A stretch of 64,000 nucleotides of DNA from Symbiodinium natans (GCA_905221605.1 CAJNDS010000142.1:126200-190199); one strand, 5' to 3'; numbered from the stretch's first letter, positions 28,741 to 38,067 are shown. Numbers and translations: made by a program. Notes: generated by a model from the letters alone, not told the origin.

Positions 28741-28819
28741 CCTAAACCCTAAACCCTAAACCCTAAACCCTAAACCCTAAACCCTAAACCCTAAACCCTA
28801 AACCCTAAACCCTAAACCC

Positions 28820-28880
28820 CGCACCAGCATCGGCCTGGCTGGGCCTGCTTCCCGTGTTAAGCCCAGGTCGATGGCCTGGA
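28820..28880 (-). CDS. putative exon
   Basis: Minus strand reads LQAIDLGLTREAGPARPMLV, between (CCCTAAA)n on the left and TTTAGGG/TTTGGGG on the right. Confidence 0.45.
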
Positions 28881-28884
28881 GGGT

Positions 28885-29140
28885 TTTAGGGTTTAGGGTT
28901 TAGGGTTTAGGGTTTGGGGTTTAGGGTTTGGGGTTTAGGGTTTGGGGTTTAGGGTTTAGGGTTTAGGGTTTAGGGTTTGGGGTTTGGGGTTTGGGGTTTA
29001 GGGTTCGGGGTTTAGGGTTTGGGGTTTAGGGTTTAGGGTCTGGGGTTTAGGGTTTGGAGTTTAGGGGTTTTGGGGTTAGGGTTTAGGGTTTAGGGTTTGG
29101 GGTTTGGGATTTAGGGTGTAGGGTTTAGGGTTGGGGGTTT
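28885..29140. repeat. TTTAGGG/TTTGGGG array
   Basis: About 35 units alternating TTTAGGG and TTTGGGG. Confidence 0.9.
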
Positions 29141-29401
29141 CGGGTCTATTTACGGTTTGGGGTTCAGGGGTCAGGGGTTAAAGCTTAAGGTTTAGGGTTT
29201 ACAATGAGAACCCCTAGAGCTACAAAGAAAAGATGCAGTAAATATTCCGTTGAGCTTGTTCTGAGTAAGAAAAGCACAATACTTGAGGGGGCTCCAGTTC
29301 GGGTGTTCTGTTCCGTTTGGGGGTTTTGCGGCGGGAAGGGGTAGGTAGGGTTTGTTGGGTTGGGTTCGGAGCTACCCTAAATACCCTAAACCTTGAACCC
29401 T

Positions 29402-29460
29402 GTGGGGAGCCACGAAGAGCTTCTTGGGAGTCCCGGCTTGCACGCTTTCGGGGAACAAGG
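29402..29460 (-). CDS. putative exon, basic
   Basis: Minus strand reads LVPRKRASRDSQEALRGSPQ. C-rich left flank; G-rich repeats begin at about 29465. Confidence 0.45.
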
Positions 29461-29621
29461 GTCGTTTAGGCTTCAGGGTTTCAGGTTAACTTAGGGTTTA
29501 GGGTTTAGGGTTTAGGGTTTAGGGTTTAGGGTTTCGGGTTTAGGGCCTACAAGGCTGTAAGGGTTGCAAGGTTTTAGAGGCTAGAATTTGGGGTTAGGGT
29601 TTAGGGATTAGGGTTTAGGGC

Positions 29622-29672
29622 TCTTCTCTCCAGCGTTGCGGCACTTAGGGAAGCTGAGCGCAACGGCAAACC
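29622..29672 (-). CDS. putative micro-exon
   Basis: Minus strand reads FAVALSFPKCRNAGEK. Short; support is open frame and position only. Confidence 0.35.
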
Positions 29673-29767
29673 CTGCATCCTAAACCCTGAAGCCTCATGA
29701 GGACTTCCGTGTCTGGGCTGTGCGCTTAGACCTTGCGCAGCATCTGAGCCCCCCCAAAAAACACTTA

Positions 29768-29855
29768 GGTTTAGGGTTTAGGGTTTAGGGTTTAGGGTTT
29801 AGGGTTTAGGGTTTAGGGTTTAGGGTTTAGGGTTTAGGGTTTAGGGTTTAGGGTT
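29768..29855. repeat. (TTTAGGG)12 array
   Basis: Perfect tandem units. Confidence 0.95.
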
Positions 29856-29971
29856 ACCTAAAGTCCGGCGTCTGACTGGGGGACCCCAAACCCCCCAAAC
29901 CCTCATTTCGGGAATGCCACAGAAATCTTCCACCCGAAACCCATACATTGGCTTCTGATCCTAGTCTAACC

Positions 29972-30058
29972 TTAGGGCTCCAGGGACTCTTATTTTAAGG
30001 TTTGTTGGGCCCAAAGGCCTTATTATCAAGGGCTTTTGGGCTACTTTGAGCTTAAGGG
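29972..30058. mobile_element. inverted-repeat element family G
   Basis: Starts GGGCTCCAGGGACTCTTAT and ends CTACTTTGAGCTTAAGGG, with a GTTGGGCCCAAAGGCC core. Same layout as 40555-40650. Confidence 0.55.
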
Positions 30059-30231
30059 AAGGGCATGAGACTAAAGGTCAGAGGTAGCGTGCGGTGGCAC
30101 TTGATGCTTGCGAATGCCTTACGCCCCCCCTAGAGCTAACCCTAAACCCTAAACCCCAAACCCTAAACCCTGAACACTAAAACCTAGACCCTAAGCCCGA
30201 AACCCTGAACCCTAAACCCTAAATAAGCCCC

Positions 30232-30295
30232 GGCGCGAACATGATGTCCAAGCCACTCTCAGCAGCGCTTCTCCGTCGCCCTGGAACGGGTCTAA
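30232..30295 (-). CDS. putative exon
   Basis: Minus strand reads SAAESGLDIMFAPGL after an Arg-rich start. C-rich left flank; the right neighbour is a family-B element. Confidence 0.4.
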
Positions 30296-30308
30296 GAGTT
30301 GAACAGGG

Positions 30309-30490
30309 CATACTTGGAGGTTTACCAGTACTTATAGCCCTACTTGGAGGTTCATAAGGTTTAGGGTTTAGTGGGTTAGGGGTTAGGGTTGGGTTCATGG
30401 GTACTTGTAACCCCAATAATAACGAAGTCCCCTGCGTAGGATATAAGTAGACTTGTAGTTGGGGCCATAAGTACCCATAAACCTCCATTT
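30309..30490. mobile_element. inverted-repeat element family B, with internal duplication
   Basis: TACTTGGAGG start (twice, about 30311 and 30341) and ACCCATAAACCTCCA end. A short telomere-like stretch sits inside (30358-30392). Confidence 0.55.
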
Positions 30491-30571
30491 GGGGCCCCAC
30501 ATACCTTTAAAACAAGAGTTGGAGCCCGAAGCAAAAGGTTCAGGGCTTAGTGTTCAGGGTTTAGGACTGTA

Positions 30572-30652
30572 CCTGGGACCCTATTTACCTACCGTTTAGT
30601 AGCAAGTACCCCGATGTAGTAGGTATAACCCTTAAGACAAAATAGGGTCCCA
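30572..30652. mobile_element. inverted-repeat element family D
   Basis: CCTGGGACCCTATTTACCTAC at the left and AAAATAGGGTCCCA at the right are inverted repeats; 81 bp. Larger and partial copies at 62521 and 36250. Confidence 0.7.
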
Positions 30653-30759
30653 ACCCAATCCAGTTGAATTTGTTGCAAAAGCCCACACTGAAAGGACGAC
30701 AAACAAGGAAAGGTGACCTAAACACGTCACAATCCGTCGGCCCCTCATACGCGAAAGTT

Positions 30760-30880
30760 GCAATCTCCGGAACTCTGCAGTGGCCGCTCCTTCTTGATGC
30801 AAATGGCCCCCAGGGCCACCTCCACGTTGCGCAGGAAGAGGCTGCGTACCTCAAGGCTGCGCGAGTCACTCAGCTGATAC
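30760..30880 (-). CDS. putative exon
   Basis: Minus strand reads SLEVRSLFLRNVEVALGAIC, then IKKERPLQ. Acceptor candidates TTAGCAG and GTATCAG precede it. About 35 clean codons; no family recognised. Confidence 0.6.
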
Positions 30881-31085
30881 CTGCTAAGGGGGACATACCT
30901 TCTCAAGGTTGCCAGCTGGTGTGCTCACAGCAAGCAAGAAGCGCAGAACAGCCAAAACACATTAGAAGGGTTTAGGGTTCAGGGTTTATAGGGTATAGGG
31001 TTTAGGGTTTATAGGGTATAGGGCATAGGGTTTAGGGTTTCCTTTGCACAGTGGACCCCGGAGTCCCCCCAAACACCCTAAATGC

Positions 31086-31128
31086 ACCCCCCCCCCCCCA
31101 ACTAAGGACTGTTAGTATTAGGGGGAAA
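31086..31128. repeat. poly-C plus AACTAAGGACTGTTAGTAT element fragment
   Basis: Single copy of the hairpin unit tandemly repeated at 2715-2925. Confidence 0.5.
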
Positions 31129-31326
31129 ACCCCAAAACCAAAAACCCTAAACCGGGAGTCAAATTGGGGATTCAGGACTTTATAGATTCTAGAGGCTTTA
31201 AGCTTTGCAAGATTCCCGAAGCCCTGAGCAACAAAGGCGCGAATGACCAAACCCAAGACCGCCAAAAAATCTGAAATCCGGGCTTAGGGTTTCGGGTTTA
31301 GGGAAGCCCTACCCCCTAAACCCACC

Positions 31327-31405
31327 CCGCCGCCTCGTTGGCCGAGCTTTCCAACCCCACCAGGTGCGCCGCCAGGAAGGCATGTGGCCTCACCCCCGAA
31401 ACTAT
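31327..31405 (-). CDS. putative exon
   Basis: Minus strand reads RPHAFLAAHLVGLESSANEA. C-rich left flank. The plus strand is also open but more basic; minus preferred. Confidence 0.5.
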
Positions 31406-31687
31406 GAGGGAGGACTCTCTCGGCATAAACACCCAAACCCTAAACCTAACCCTGAGACGAAGATGGACCTCGTCTGCCCTGGGCTTGGGTCCGGGATGTT
31501 CAGCTAATTACATACCCTACAACCTAAAAAAGCCTGAGCCGCAAAAACCTTATGCCCTCAGACCCTAAACCCTGTAAAACCCTAAACCCTGAAACCCTAC
31601 CCTAAACCCGAAACCTCAAACCCTGAACAAGAAAACCCAAAAACCCGAAAACCGTAAAACCCTCAACCATAGGGTTTACGTTTAGTC

Positions 31688-31752
31688 CGTCAGCCCGTCA
31701 GTCCCCAAGTTCTGCCAACGATCTCGCAGACAGAGTCCCCTCCAGCAGCGTC
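31688..31752 (-). CDS. putative exon
   Basis: Minus strand reads ADAAGGDSVCEIVGRTWGLT, then G and TGA. Possibly a C-terminus. Confidence 0.45.
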
Positions 31753-31799
31753 GGCATAGGGTTTCGGGTTTCGGGTTTAGGGTTCAGGGTTTAGGTTGT

Positions 31800-31925
31800 G
31801 GTCTGCCCAGTGAAGGTGCGACCCTGGTTGCATAGCTCTGTCTTTCGCATTTCAACAAGGCAGTGGTCGCCATTTGATGCGGGACACAGCCTTCTTCGAA
31901 GAACTCGAGGACTTTGGGCTTGAGG
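31800..31925 (-). CDS. putative exon
   Basis: Minus strand reads PKVLEFFEEGCVPHQMATTA and continues LLKCERQSYATRVAPSLG, about 40 clean codons between TTTAGGG (left) and C-rich repeats (right). No family recognised. Confidence 0.6.
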
Positions 31926-32159
31926 TTTACCCTAATTAGACCCTAAACCCTAAACCCTCATTAATCCCCAAACCCTAAACCCTAAACCCCATTCCCTACA
32001 CTCAAGCCTAACCTAGAAAATCGGGGAGGGAGTTCTGAAGCCTGGAAACCCTAAACGGCCCTGAACCCAAAAACGGTTTAGGGTGTAGGGTATGGAGTTT
32101 AGGGTTTAAGGCCCCAAAACCCAAGCGACCCTAAGCCATAAAAAGCCCAGCTGATTCCC

Positions 32160-32210
32160 CTCCAGAGAATTGTCGGGCGCCGAGCAGAAGACGTAGTTGA
32201 CCGTTAAAAG
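32160..32210 (-). CDS. putative micro-exon
   Basis: Minus strand reads VNYVFCSAPDNSLE, followed by GG-GGAATCAG. The right neighbour is a family-H element. Confidence 0.4.
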
Positions 32211-32231
32211 CCTTCAGGGTCATTGGGATGG

Positions 32232-32392
32232 TTGTCTTGGGGTAGTTTCATGCTCCCTTAGTATAGTCCCTGAAAAGTGAACCCCTGATTTTCCCCTGAT
32301 ATACCCTGTACAAAGTAAGGGTCCATACGTCAGAACCTTTTAAAGCGGGACCATATTTAGGGCCCATGAAACTACCCTCAGAGGTCTAGGGA
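32232..32392. mobile_element. inverted-repeat element family H
   Basis: Ends GGGTAGTTTCATGCTCCC and GGGCCCATGAAACTACCC are inverted repeats. About 160 bp; shares ATACCCTGTACAAAGTAAGGGTCCATAC with 19312-19450. Confidence 0.7.
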
Positions 32393-33075
32393 GTTTGGGG
32401 GGCTTAGGGCTTAGGGTTTGAAGGGTTTCGTTTGGGTAGGACAGGCAGATAGGATGAGAGGGGCCCCTGGGAGGATGCGGAATAGAGGGTCTCAATAAGG
32501 TCAGAACCAGAAGATGGGTCCAAAGTCTTTACCACGTACTACCAGCAACTGTCATGCTGCCGCTACTTGGGCGTTGATATACTCACTCCAGCCGACCATA
32601 GCATGCTACAGTCTACTGAAGCAAGAATGTACTTGTAGCAACCAATTTCTATTCCACAGATTTTGACATAAAGCATACAGCCTCGCCCTAAACGCTAACC
32701 CTACAAACCCTAAAGCCCTAAACCCCTTTTTTTGCAGACGTACAGACACTCTGACTGCCACTGCGACAAGCACTGTTTGACATGCATCCGGGGACAACAA
32801 AGCAGGGTCCTCAAAACTTTAGGGGTTGATGGTTTTAGGGCTTCGGGTTTAGGGCTTTAGGGTTTAGGTTTTGATGTTCACGGTTTCAGGGCTTAGGGGT
32901 TTTGGGTTGTGTAGGGTTTAGGGTTTAGGGTTAGGGCTTAGGGGTTAGGGTTTAGGGTTTAGGGCTTAGGGTTTAGGGTTTAGGGTTTAGGGTTTAGGGT
33001 CCTTAAGACCGACCGCAAAGTCTCCCACAGTTTTGACAAAGCTCGGGGCGCGTGTTGCGCCATTGCGTTGAGCAT

Positions 33076-33102
33076 TCATGGACCAAGGTCTTGTGCCTTT
33101 GT
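33076..33102 (-). CDS. exon 13, terminal
   Basis: After GGACTCAG the frame gives TKAQDLGP and TGA. Alternative frames are open for longer, so the exact C-terminus is uncertain. Confidence 0.5.
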   Translation of the reverse strand, partial: TKAQDLGP

Positions 33103-36100
33103 CTGAGTCCTAAACCCTAAACCCTAAACCCCAAAACCTAAACCCTAAACATCATGACAATCCCACGCCTTCCAGACCTTTCCGCTGCCAGCATCAGCAA
33201 GGCCCCATCGAATGAGCCGACCCACTTCTCCCATCTGCTGCAGACTATCCATGGCCTTCCAGGACGCAAGGAGGCCTGACTTTGGGTCAAAAATCAATGA
33301 CTGCAGCTCGGTGTTGAACTCATCAACATTCCCAATCCTGGCAAGAATGAGCTCTTTGTCCCTGTCAGAGGACGCTTGCATACTCCGAACATCCAGGTCC
33401 TCCAACTTCCGAGCGCGCTGTTGGATGGCCAGTTTGGATACGAGCTTTAACGACTGAGACATTTGCAGGCGCCTGGCTTCAGCTATCTCAGCCACACACC
33501 AAGCGCGATGAAACAAGTCAAGAGATTGGTCGACCGCAATCACTTGCCTGCAGCCTCCGGTTGCTGCCAGATGATACATCATGTCGTCGAACTTGTTAAT
33601 TTCTGACAAAGTACTTTGCCCATCGGGATCGGAGATGTTCACGCAGCTGCAAGAGCACACTGGGTGCAGCTGATCCGTTAAAGGATCCCGGTCAAAAGGA
33701 TTGCTGTGGCAAATGCTGACATGCTGGTTCACCGCAAAAGCACAAATCCAGTATGTTCCACATAAGTGACCGGCCTTTCCTTGGAAGCCCAGTAACCATA
33801 TTAGAATAAGGGCACCCGTTTTTGCTTGGTTACTGTACAAGGGGACCTTGAACCAAAAACCCTAAACCCTAAACCCTAAACCCTAAACCCTAAACTCTAA
33901 AGGAAAAGGGTACCACTGGGCTACCAAGTTACCCAGGATCTCGCCAAGGAAGGTGCAGTCTTCCTCCAGCAGCCGTGCTGCCAGCTTGAAACTGCATTCC
34001 TGCAGAGCATCCGAGATGACTGCTGCCAGTAGATCGTTGAAGCCTCTGTAGGGTTTAGGGTTTAGGGTTTAGGGTTTAGGGTTTAGGGTTTAGGGTTTAG
34101 GATTTAGGGTTTCAGGTGGCCGAAGGACACTTTGATTCGGGTTACTTCATGGCTATGAGGATACAGAACCGACAAAAACAAACATTGCCGAATTGTCTAG
34201 AAGCTGTTGCCCCAGTTGTGAGTGACCATGACCGCAGCCCGTTGAGGACCATCCCTGTTCCAAGACGACACCGCATATGCAGATTCTTCTCCTAGAATCT
34301 GCGATGCCCCATGCAAACAAGTCCCGGTTTGAGTGTCTAATCTACTAGGGTTGCCCAGTAAACTAGGAATACAAAGCGGGCCCATTTTGCTAAAAGAGGT
34401 ATATAAGGGAACTTAAAGCCCCTAAAAAGGGAACAAGGGTATTACTGGGCATCCTGGTATACATGGTAGGGAAGCCAACCACCCCAAAAAAGAAACGACG
34501 AGGACACTGCCGAACCCTGACAGCCCTAAGCCCGGCTAGATCAAAGCCCTCGGGTCCAGGGTTTAGGGTTTAGGGTTTAGGGTTTAGGGTTTAGGGTTTA
34601 GGGCCCTCAACCGGAACCCCTCTGAAACCAAAGTCCACTCAAAGCCCTACCTAACGGACCTTAATCCCCCAAGTATCTAGCCCAAAAAGGGGCCTCCGGG
34701 TAGCCTATACTAACCTTGAAGCCTAAACGCCCTAGAAACCCCAAAACCCTAAACCCCTAAACACCTTGAAACCACAAACCCTAAACCCCAAATCCCTAAG
34801 CCGAAGCCCTAAACCCAAAACCCCTAAACCCCTAACCCTAAACCCTAAACCCGAAACCCTAAACCCTAATCCCCTAATCCCCTAATCCCCTAAACCCTAA
34901 ACCCTAAACCCTAAACCCTGGCCATAGCTCGGCTGGTGCGGGGGATGATCACCCTGCGGACCACATCTCGAGTCTTGTGCTCCTTGGGCGCGTAGCCTGG
35001 GTTGTTTAGGGTTTGGGGTTTGGGTTTTGGGGTTTGGGGTTTAGGGTTTAGGGTTTGGGGTTTGGGGTTTAGGGTTTAGGGTTCCGGGCATGGTTTAGGG
35101 TTTAAGAAGGGAGTCTCTCAGCAGATTTCCCTGTCATGAAGAAGAAAGGGAAATGTTTGAATTCTCCATGATTTCAAGACCGAGTATCTCCAATCCGGTA
35201 TGGAAGAGAGGTCATCCTTGGTTTAGGGTTTAGGGTTTAGGGTTTAGGGTTTAGGGTTCCCTTTTGGGGGTTGGTTACCTGTATACGGGAATCCAGAACC
35301 CAGGAAAAGGGCCAAAGGGCACCACTGGGCTACCAACCCTAGACCCTAAACCCTAAACAGCCCTAAACCCTAAACTCCCTAAACCCTAAACCCTAAACCC
35401 TAAACCCTAAACCCTAAACCCTAAACCCTAAACCCTAAACCAAGCATCTGAATAAAACTGCAGCAGGCTATGCAGGGTCATCCCACGCTCGGATAACTCG
35501 TGAACTTTCTCTCGCCAGCTTGGACTCCATGCGGCTTCCTTGCTAATTAGCTAGGGTTCAGGTTTAGGGTTTAGGGTTTAGGGTTTAGGGTTTAGGGTTT
35601 AGGGTTTAGGGTTTAGGGTTTAGGGTTTAGGGTTTAGGGTTTAGGGTTTAGGGTTTAGGGTTTAGGGTTTAGGGTTTAGGGTTGATTTTGAAGGCTTGTA
35701 TACGCAGTGAATGTTGCAGCGTGTACCTTTTCGAGCAAGTTGCTTTTGCCACAGCTGCGGGCTTTGTGGGGCAAATCCGGCAAGATGTCCGCCGACCGGC
35801 TGATGCAGTTGATCTTGTTTGGCTGCCTTCCTTCGGTAACCTGTAAATTCCGGACAGAAGAAGCACAGCGATGGCGTGCCCCAGGGAATTCACACGTTGC
35901 CGCACACTTCTTTCCCAAACAAGATCTGCAATCGCCCTGCCAGGCAGCCATCCTTCATGGAAGCCCAGTAACCACACTCAAATAAGGGCACCCTAACTCT
36001 AAACCCTAAACCCTAAACCCTAAACCCTAAACCCTGAACCCTAAACCCTAAACCCTAAACCCTAAATTTATAAGAGGAACCTTGAGCCAAAAATAGGGAA

Positions 36101-38067
36101 AAAGGGTACCACTGGGCTGCCAGGCCTTCCACAACTTCCCAAATGATGAAGACCAGGATGAAGCAGACCTGGGACCCCATGATTTTGCCTTAGGGGTTTA
36201 GGGTTTAGGGTTTAGGGTTTAGGGTTTAGGGTTTCGGGTTTAGGGTTAGTAGTATATATACCCCTACTTAGTAGGGGTATAAGCCTTAGCAACTGTAGGT
36301 AAATAGGGTCCCAGGTACACCCACGGCTTGTGAGGCTGCAAACCTCCGCGCTTGTCTCAAGGAAGATCTCACCTTGGCTGACTTCTGAACCCCTCCTAAA
36401 AGTTTATAGCTTTTAGGCCCCTTACTGTAGTTTCTACAAAAACCCAAAAAGTAAAGTCCTAAGAGCCAGCCAGAACCCTAAACCCTAAACCTTAAACCCT
36501 AAACCCTAAACCCCAAACCCCAAACCCCAAACCCTAAACCCCAAACCCTAAACCCCAAGCCAAGTCACGGCTGGCGAAATCTCTTGAAGCTTCGCCAGGC
36601 GTGAGATGCTCCGCAACTGGAGGAAGCATCGCGCAAGGGAGCAGATTGCTATCCTTGGTAGCCCTGTAACCATCTTGCAAAGGAACCCTAAACCCTAGAC
36701 CCTAGACCCTAAACCCTAAACCCTGGGAAAAGGGTACCAATATGACCAAGTATCAGGTCTGTTGCCATGTTGCAACAAAAGGTCGTCGTCTGCACCACAA
36801 CGTATGCGTCGAGCCAATGAGGGCCGGCGCTTTCAAAGGCCCCTCCCTTGACGCAGAAAAGCACGATAGCCACCGTGATGCAGATCGCTTGAACGCAAAC
36901 GAGCTTGTGAATGCACCTGCTCCAATATCTTCCGTTTGAGGTTCGCTCCAGCAGCTTGAAGGCTGCCGCAATGAGCATCTGCATCCACAGCAAGCAGCCC
37001 ATGTAAAGCACGGTCACCAGCATTGACCAAGAGTAGGCCAACTGCAGATGGTCGAGGCCTGATATCCCTAAACCCTAAACCCTAAACCCTAAACCCTAAA
37101 CCCTAAACCCTGAACCCTGAACCCTGAACCCCAAACCCTAAACCCTAAACCCCAACCCTAAACCCTAAACCCTAAACCCTAAACCCTAAACCCTAAACCC
37201 TAAACCCCACTAGGGAAGCCAGGCCTGATATGAGGAAGCCATAGCTGCACGTAAGCCCACCGCCATCATCCCTCATGCGGAAGTCAAGGGAACCCAGCAG
37301 GGCTTGAAGCCAGTTGGCCACTGAGTACCCTTGGCTGACTTCTGAACCTCTCGGAACTTCTTCACTTTTAGGCTTCTTATTTTATTGTAGCATCTACAAA
37401 AACCCCAAAGGCTAAAAGCCTAAGAGCCCGCCTGAAAAAAAAGAGCCAAGTAACGAAAGGCCTTTTGGGCATGTCCCGACTCTCCAGCCCTCTTCTTGAG
37501 GAACACCGCCACGCAACATGCACCGAAACTCGTGAGCATCATGCTGCAGACGAAGGAAAACTTGTCCACCAGCTCGCATGAGTCGTACCCATAGTCCTTT
37601 GGAAATAGCAGAGCTGTGGCTGTGGCGTGCAAAACGAAAACTGCAAAGTACGATCCGGGTTCCTTGGTATCCCAGTGACCATGTTATACTTGACCCGGGA
37701 GTAACCTAGGAATAAAATTGGGTACTTTTTGGTTTTAAGGGAGTATAAGGGAACCCTTACCCTAAAAAAAGGAAAAAGGGCCTACTCCTGGTCCTAATAT
37801 AATCAGGGCACCGCTTTTTGAGGGGCTGGTGACTTTAAAAGGCAGCCCGGCACCCAAAATAAGGGGAAACAGAGTACTCCTGGGCCCTGGGCTACCAAAC
37901 CGAAACCCTACACCTTGAACCCTAAACCCTAAACCCGAAAACCTAAACCCTCAACCCTAAACCCAAGGTTCCTTGCGCTGCCAGAGTTTGCGGCAATTGT
38001 CCGATTGGCTGTGCTGGGAGGACGTCTCAGATCTCTCCGCAGAGCTCTCCGCAGAACTCTCCGACAT
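33076..38067 (-). CDS. multi-exon membrane protein gene, dinoflagellate 'NQH/RAWCVAE' family
   Basis: Exons in order (minus): 38067-37972, 37662-37432, 37329-37225, 37058-36747, 36648-36561, about 36172-36126, 35952-about 35800, 35538-35441, 34996-34917, about 34330-34205, 34043-33933, 33779-33178, 33102-33076. Starts at ATG 38067; the last exon ends TGA at 33076. Many junctions keep frame exactly (1/2, 3/4, 4/5, 6/7, 10/11, 11/12, 12/13); 2/3, 5/6, 8/9 and 9/10 need a 1-2 nt adjustment I could not resolve. The N-terminal half has several hydrophobic segments; the C-terminal half carries VMVTHNWGNSF, TYWICAFAVNQH and RAWCVAEIAEA, the order I know from a large dinoflagellate family of unknown role. 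Introns use GT or GC donors and AG acceptors, and several are introner-like elements. Probably a surface or organelle membrane protein with a cytosolic domain (inference). Confidence 0.78.
33178..33779 (-). CDS. exon 12, TYWICAFAVNQH and RAWCVAE domain
   Basis: 200 codons, the largest exon outside the LTR element. GTYWICAFAVNQHVSIC lies near the start; a Cys cluster (PVCSCSCVN), NKFDDMMYHL and QVIAVDQSLDLFHRAWCVAE follow; then a charged helical region and LQSLIFDPKSGLLASWKAMD. Ends GGAAAG|GTCTGG, with a 75-nt GT-AG intron to the last exon. Confidence 0.82.
33780..33932 (-). mobile_element. introner-like element family A = intron 11/12
   Basis: The 153-nt intron is a family-A copy: GTAACTTGGTAGCCCAGTGG at the 5' end and GGTTACTGGGCTTCCAAG at the 3' end are inverted repeats, and they supply GT and AG. 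A CCCTAAA array (TTTAGGG on the minus strand) has expanded near its centre. Confidence 0.75.
33933..34043 (-). CDS. exon 11
   Basis: Reads NDLLAAVISDALQECSFKLA and on to TFLGEIL. Ends CTGG|GTAACTTGG; joins exon 12 exactly in frame (L-G-K-A-G-H-L-C). Confidence 0.8.
34205..34330 (-). CDS. exon 10, MVTHNW motif
   Basis: Reads ...EESAYAVSSWNRDGPQRAA, then VMVTHNWGN, ending AACA|GC (GC donor). Joins exon 11 to give NSFNDLLAAV in frame. GCTTC is duplicated at both intron edges. The 5' boundary within 34330-34345 is uncertain, next to a family-A element. Confidence 0.75.
34349..34456. mobile_element. inverted-repeat element family A/F intermediate
   Basis: GCCCAGTAAACTAGGAATAC at one end and GGTATTACTGGGC at the other; the inner TTTTGCTAAAAGAGG and AAGGGAAC blocks relate it to both families. 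Lies in the intron between exons 9 and 10. Confidence 0.6.
34917..34996 (-). CDS. exon 9, TRDVVRRVIIP motif
   Basis: Reads YAPKEHKTRDVVRRVIIPRT, then SRAMA at CAG-GGTTTAGGG. Acceptor AACCCAG follows a CCCTAAA-type tract on the minus strand. Confidence 0.75.
35441..35538 (-). CDS. exon 8, RG-x-TL-x-x-LL-x-FY motif
   Basis: Reads WREKVHELSERGMTLHSLLQ, then FYSDAW at the GTTTAGGG donor. The RGxTLxxLLxFY motif is typical of this dinoflagellate family and recurs at 45763-45847. Confidence 0.78.
35800..35952 (-). CDS. exon 7
   Basis: Begins after TTCCATGAAG and continues the exon-6 frame as GWLPGRAIADLVWERSVRQR, then hydrophobic AIAVLLLSGIY. Frames below about 35840 are ambiguous; the unique block extends to about 35695 and may hold another exon (SADILPDLPHKARSCGKSNL in another frame). 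Confidence 0.55.
35953..36125 (-). mobile_element. introner-like element family A = intron 6/7
   Basis: 5' GCCTGGCAGCCCAGTGGTAC (GC donor) and 3' GGTTACTGGGCTTCCATGAAG (AG acceptor) are inverted repeats. A (CCCTAAA)n array of about 70 bp sits between the two halves. Confidence 0.75.
36126..36172 (-). CDS. exon 6, hydrophobic micro-exon
   Basis: Reads VCFILVFIIWEVVE, then G| before GCCTGGCAGCCC, a GC donor belonging to a family-A element. The upstream boundary is uncertain. Confidence 0.6.
36250..36318. mobile_element. inverted-repeat element family D, partial
   Basis: Right end TGTAGGTAAATAGGGTCCCAGG matches family D. The left half shows CCCCTACTTAGTAGGGG, a short perfect palindrome. Confidence 0.5.
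36363..36475. mobile_element. introner-like element family M
   Basis: On the minus strand it runs from CTGGCTGGCTCTTAGGAC to GGTTCAGAAGTCAGCCAAG. Close copy of 37331-37435; ends are partly inverted (CTGGCTGGCT / AGTCAGCCAAG). Confidence 0.6.
36561..36648 (-). CDS. exon 5
   Basis: Reads ICSLARCFLQLRSISRLAKL, an amphipathic Leu/Arg segment resembling exon 46246-46172 of the upstream paralogue. Donor ACTTG|GCTTGGGG is GC-type within a telomere-like variant. Confidence 0.7.
36649..36746 (-). mobile_element. introner-like element family A = intron 4/5
   Basis: 98-nt intron GTCATATTGGTACCC...GGTTACAGGGCTACCAAGGATAG, again with telomere-like units (TTTAGGG, TCTAGGG) in the middle. Confidence 0.65.
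36747..37058 (-). CDS. exon 4, three hydrophobic segments
   Basis: About 104 codons with segments MLVTVLYMGCLLWMQMLIAA, VCVQAICITVAIVLFCV and a third near the end (CCNMATDLIL). Donor CTTG|GT joins exon 5 at GATAG|CA in frame. Confidence 0.78.
37059..37224 (-). mobile_element. intron 3/4 made of telomere-like repeats, flanked by an 11-bp duplication
   Basis: Apart from about 20 bp the intron consists of TTTAGGG (minus-strand) units. ATATCAGGCCT is present at 37221-37231 and again at 37055-37065, one copy at each splice site. Confidence 0.7.
37225..37329 (-). CDS. exon 3
   Basis: Reads YSVANWLQALLGSLDFRMRD and continues to GFLIS. Ends TCAG|GC; joins exon 4 to give S-G-L-D-H in frame. The sequence ATATCAGGCCT is repeated at both edges of the intron. 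The junction with exon 2 is ambiguous by one base. Confidence 0.7.
37330..37431 (-). mobile_element. introner-like element family M = intron 2/3
   Basis: Occupies the whole 102-nt intron: GCGGGCTCTTAGGC at the 5' side, GTCAGCCAAG at the 3' side. Shares about 80 bp of sequence with 36363-36475. Confidence 0.65.
37432..37662 (-). CDS. exon 2, first hydrophobic segments
   Basis: 77 codons, phase 0-0, starting E then PGSYFAVFVLHATATALLFP. A second hydrophobic stretch is FVCSMMLTSFGACCVAVFL, then a basic KKRAGESGHAQK loop. Acceptor ATACCAAG belongs to a family-A element; the following intron is a family-M element. Confidence 0.78.
37663..37971 (-). mobile_element. intron 1/2: family A element with a family F element nested inside
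   Basis: Outer family-A ends: CTGGGATACCAAG (acceptor side) and CCTGGGCTACCAAACC. At 37690-37796 a complete family-F copy (TTGACCCGGGAGTAACCTAGG ... GGGCCTACTCCTGGTCC) interrupts the conserved CCATRTTATA/TATAAT-AGGGCACC of family A. Confidence 0.65.
37972..38067 (-). CDS. exon 1 of the 33-38 kb membrane protein gene
   Basis: ATG followed by MSESSAESSAERSETSSQHS, a Ser/Glu-rich cytosolic N-terminus of 32 codons, phase 0. Flanked by TTTAGGG on the right (upstream) and CCCAAGG on the left. CAAGGAACC occurs at the end of this exon and again at the start of exon 2. Confidence 0.75.

Noticed and set aside
36080-36096. Minus-strand TTTTTGGCTCAAGG, a 12-nt match to the spliced-leader 3' end
   Set aside because: It is a one-base variant of the normal interior of family-A elements (TTTTTGGTTCAAGG at 33.85 and 40.85 kb), so probably coincidence.
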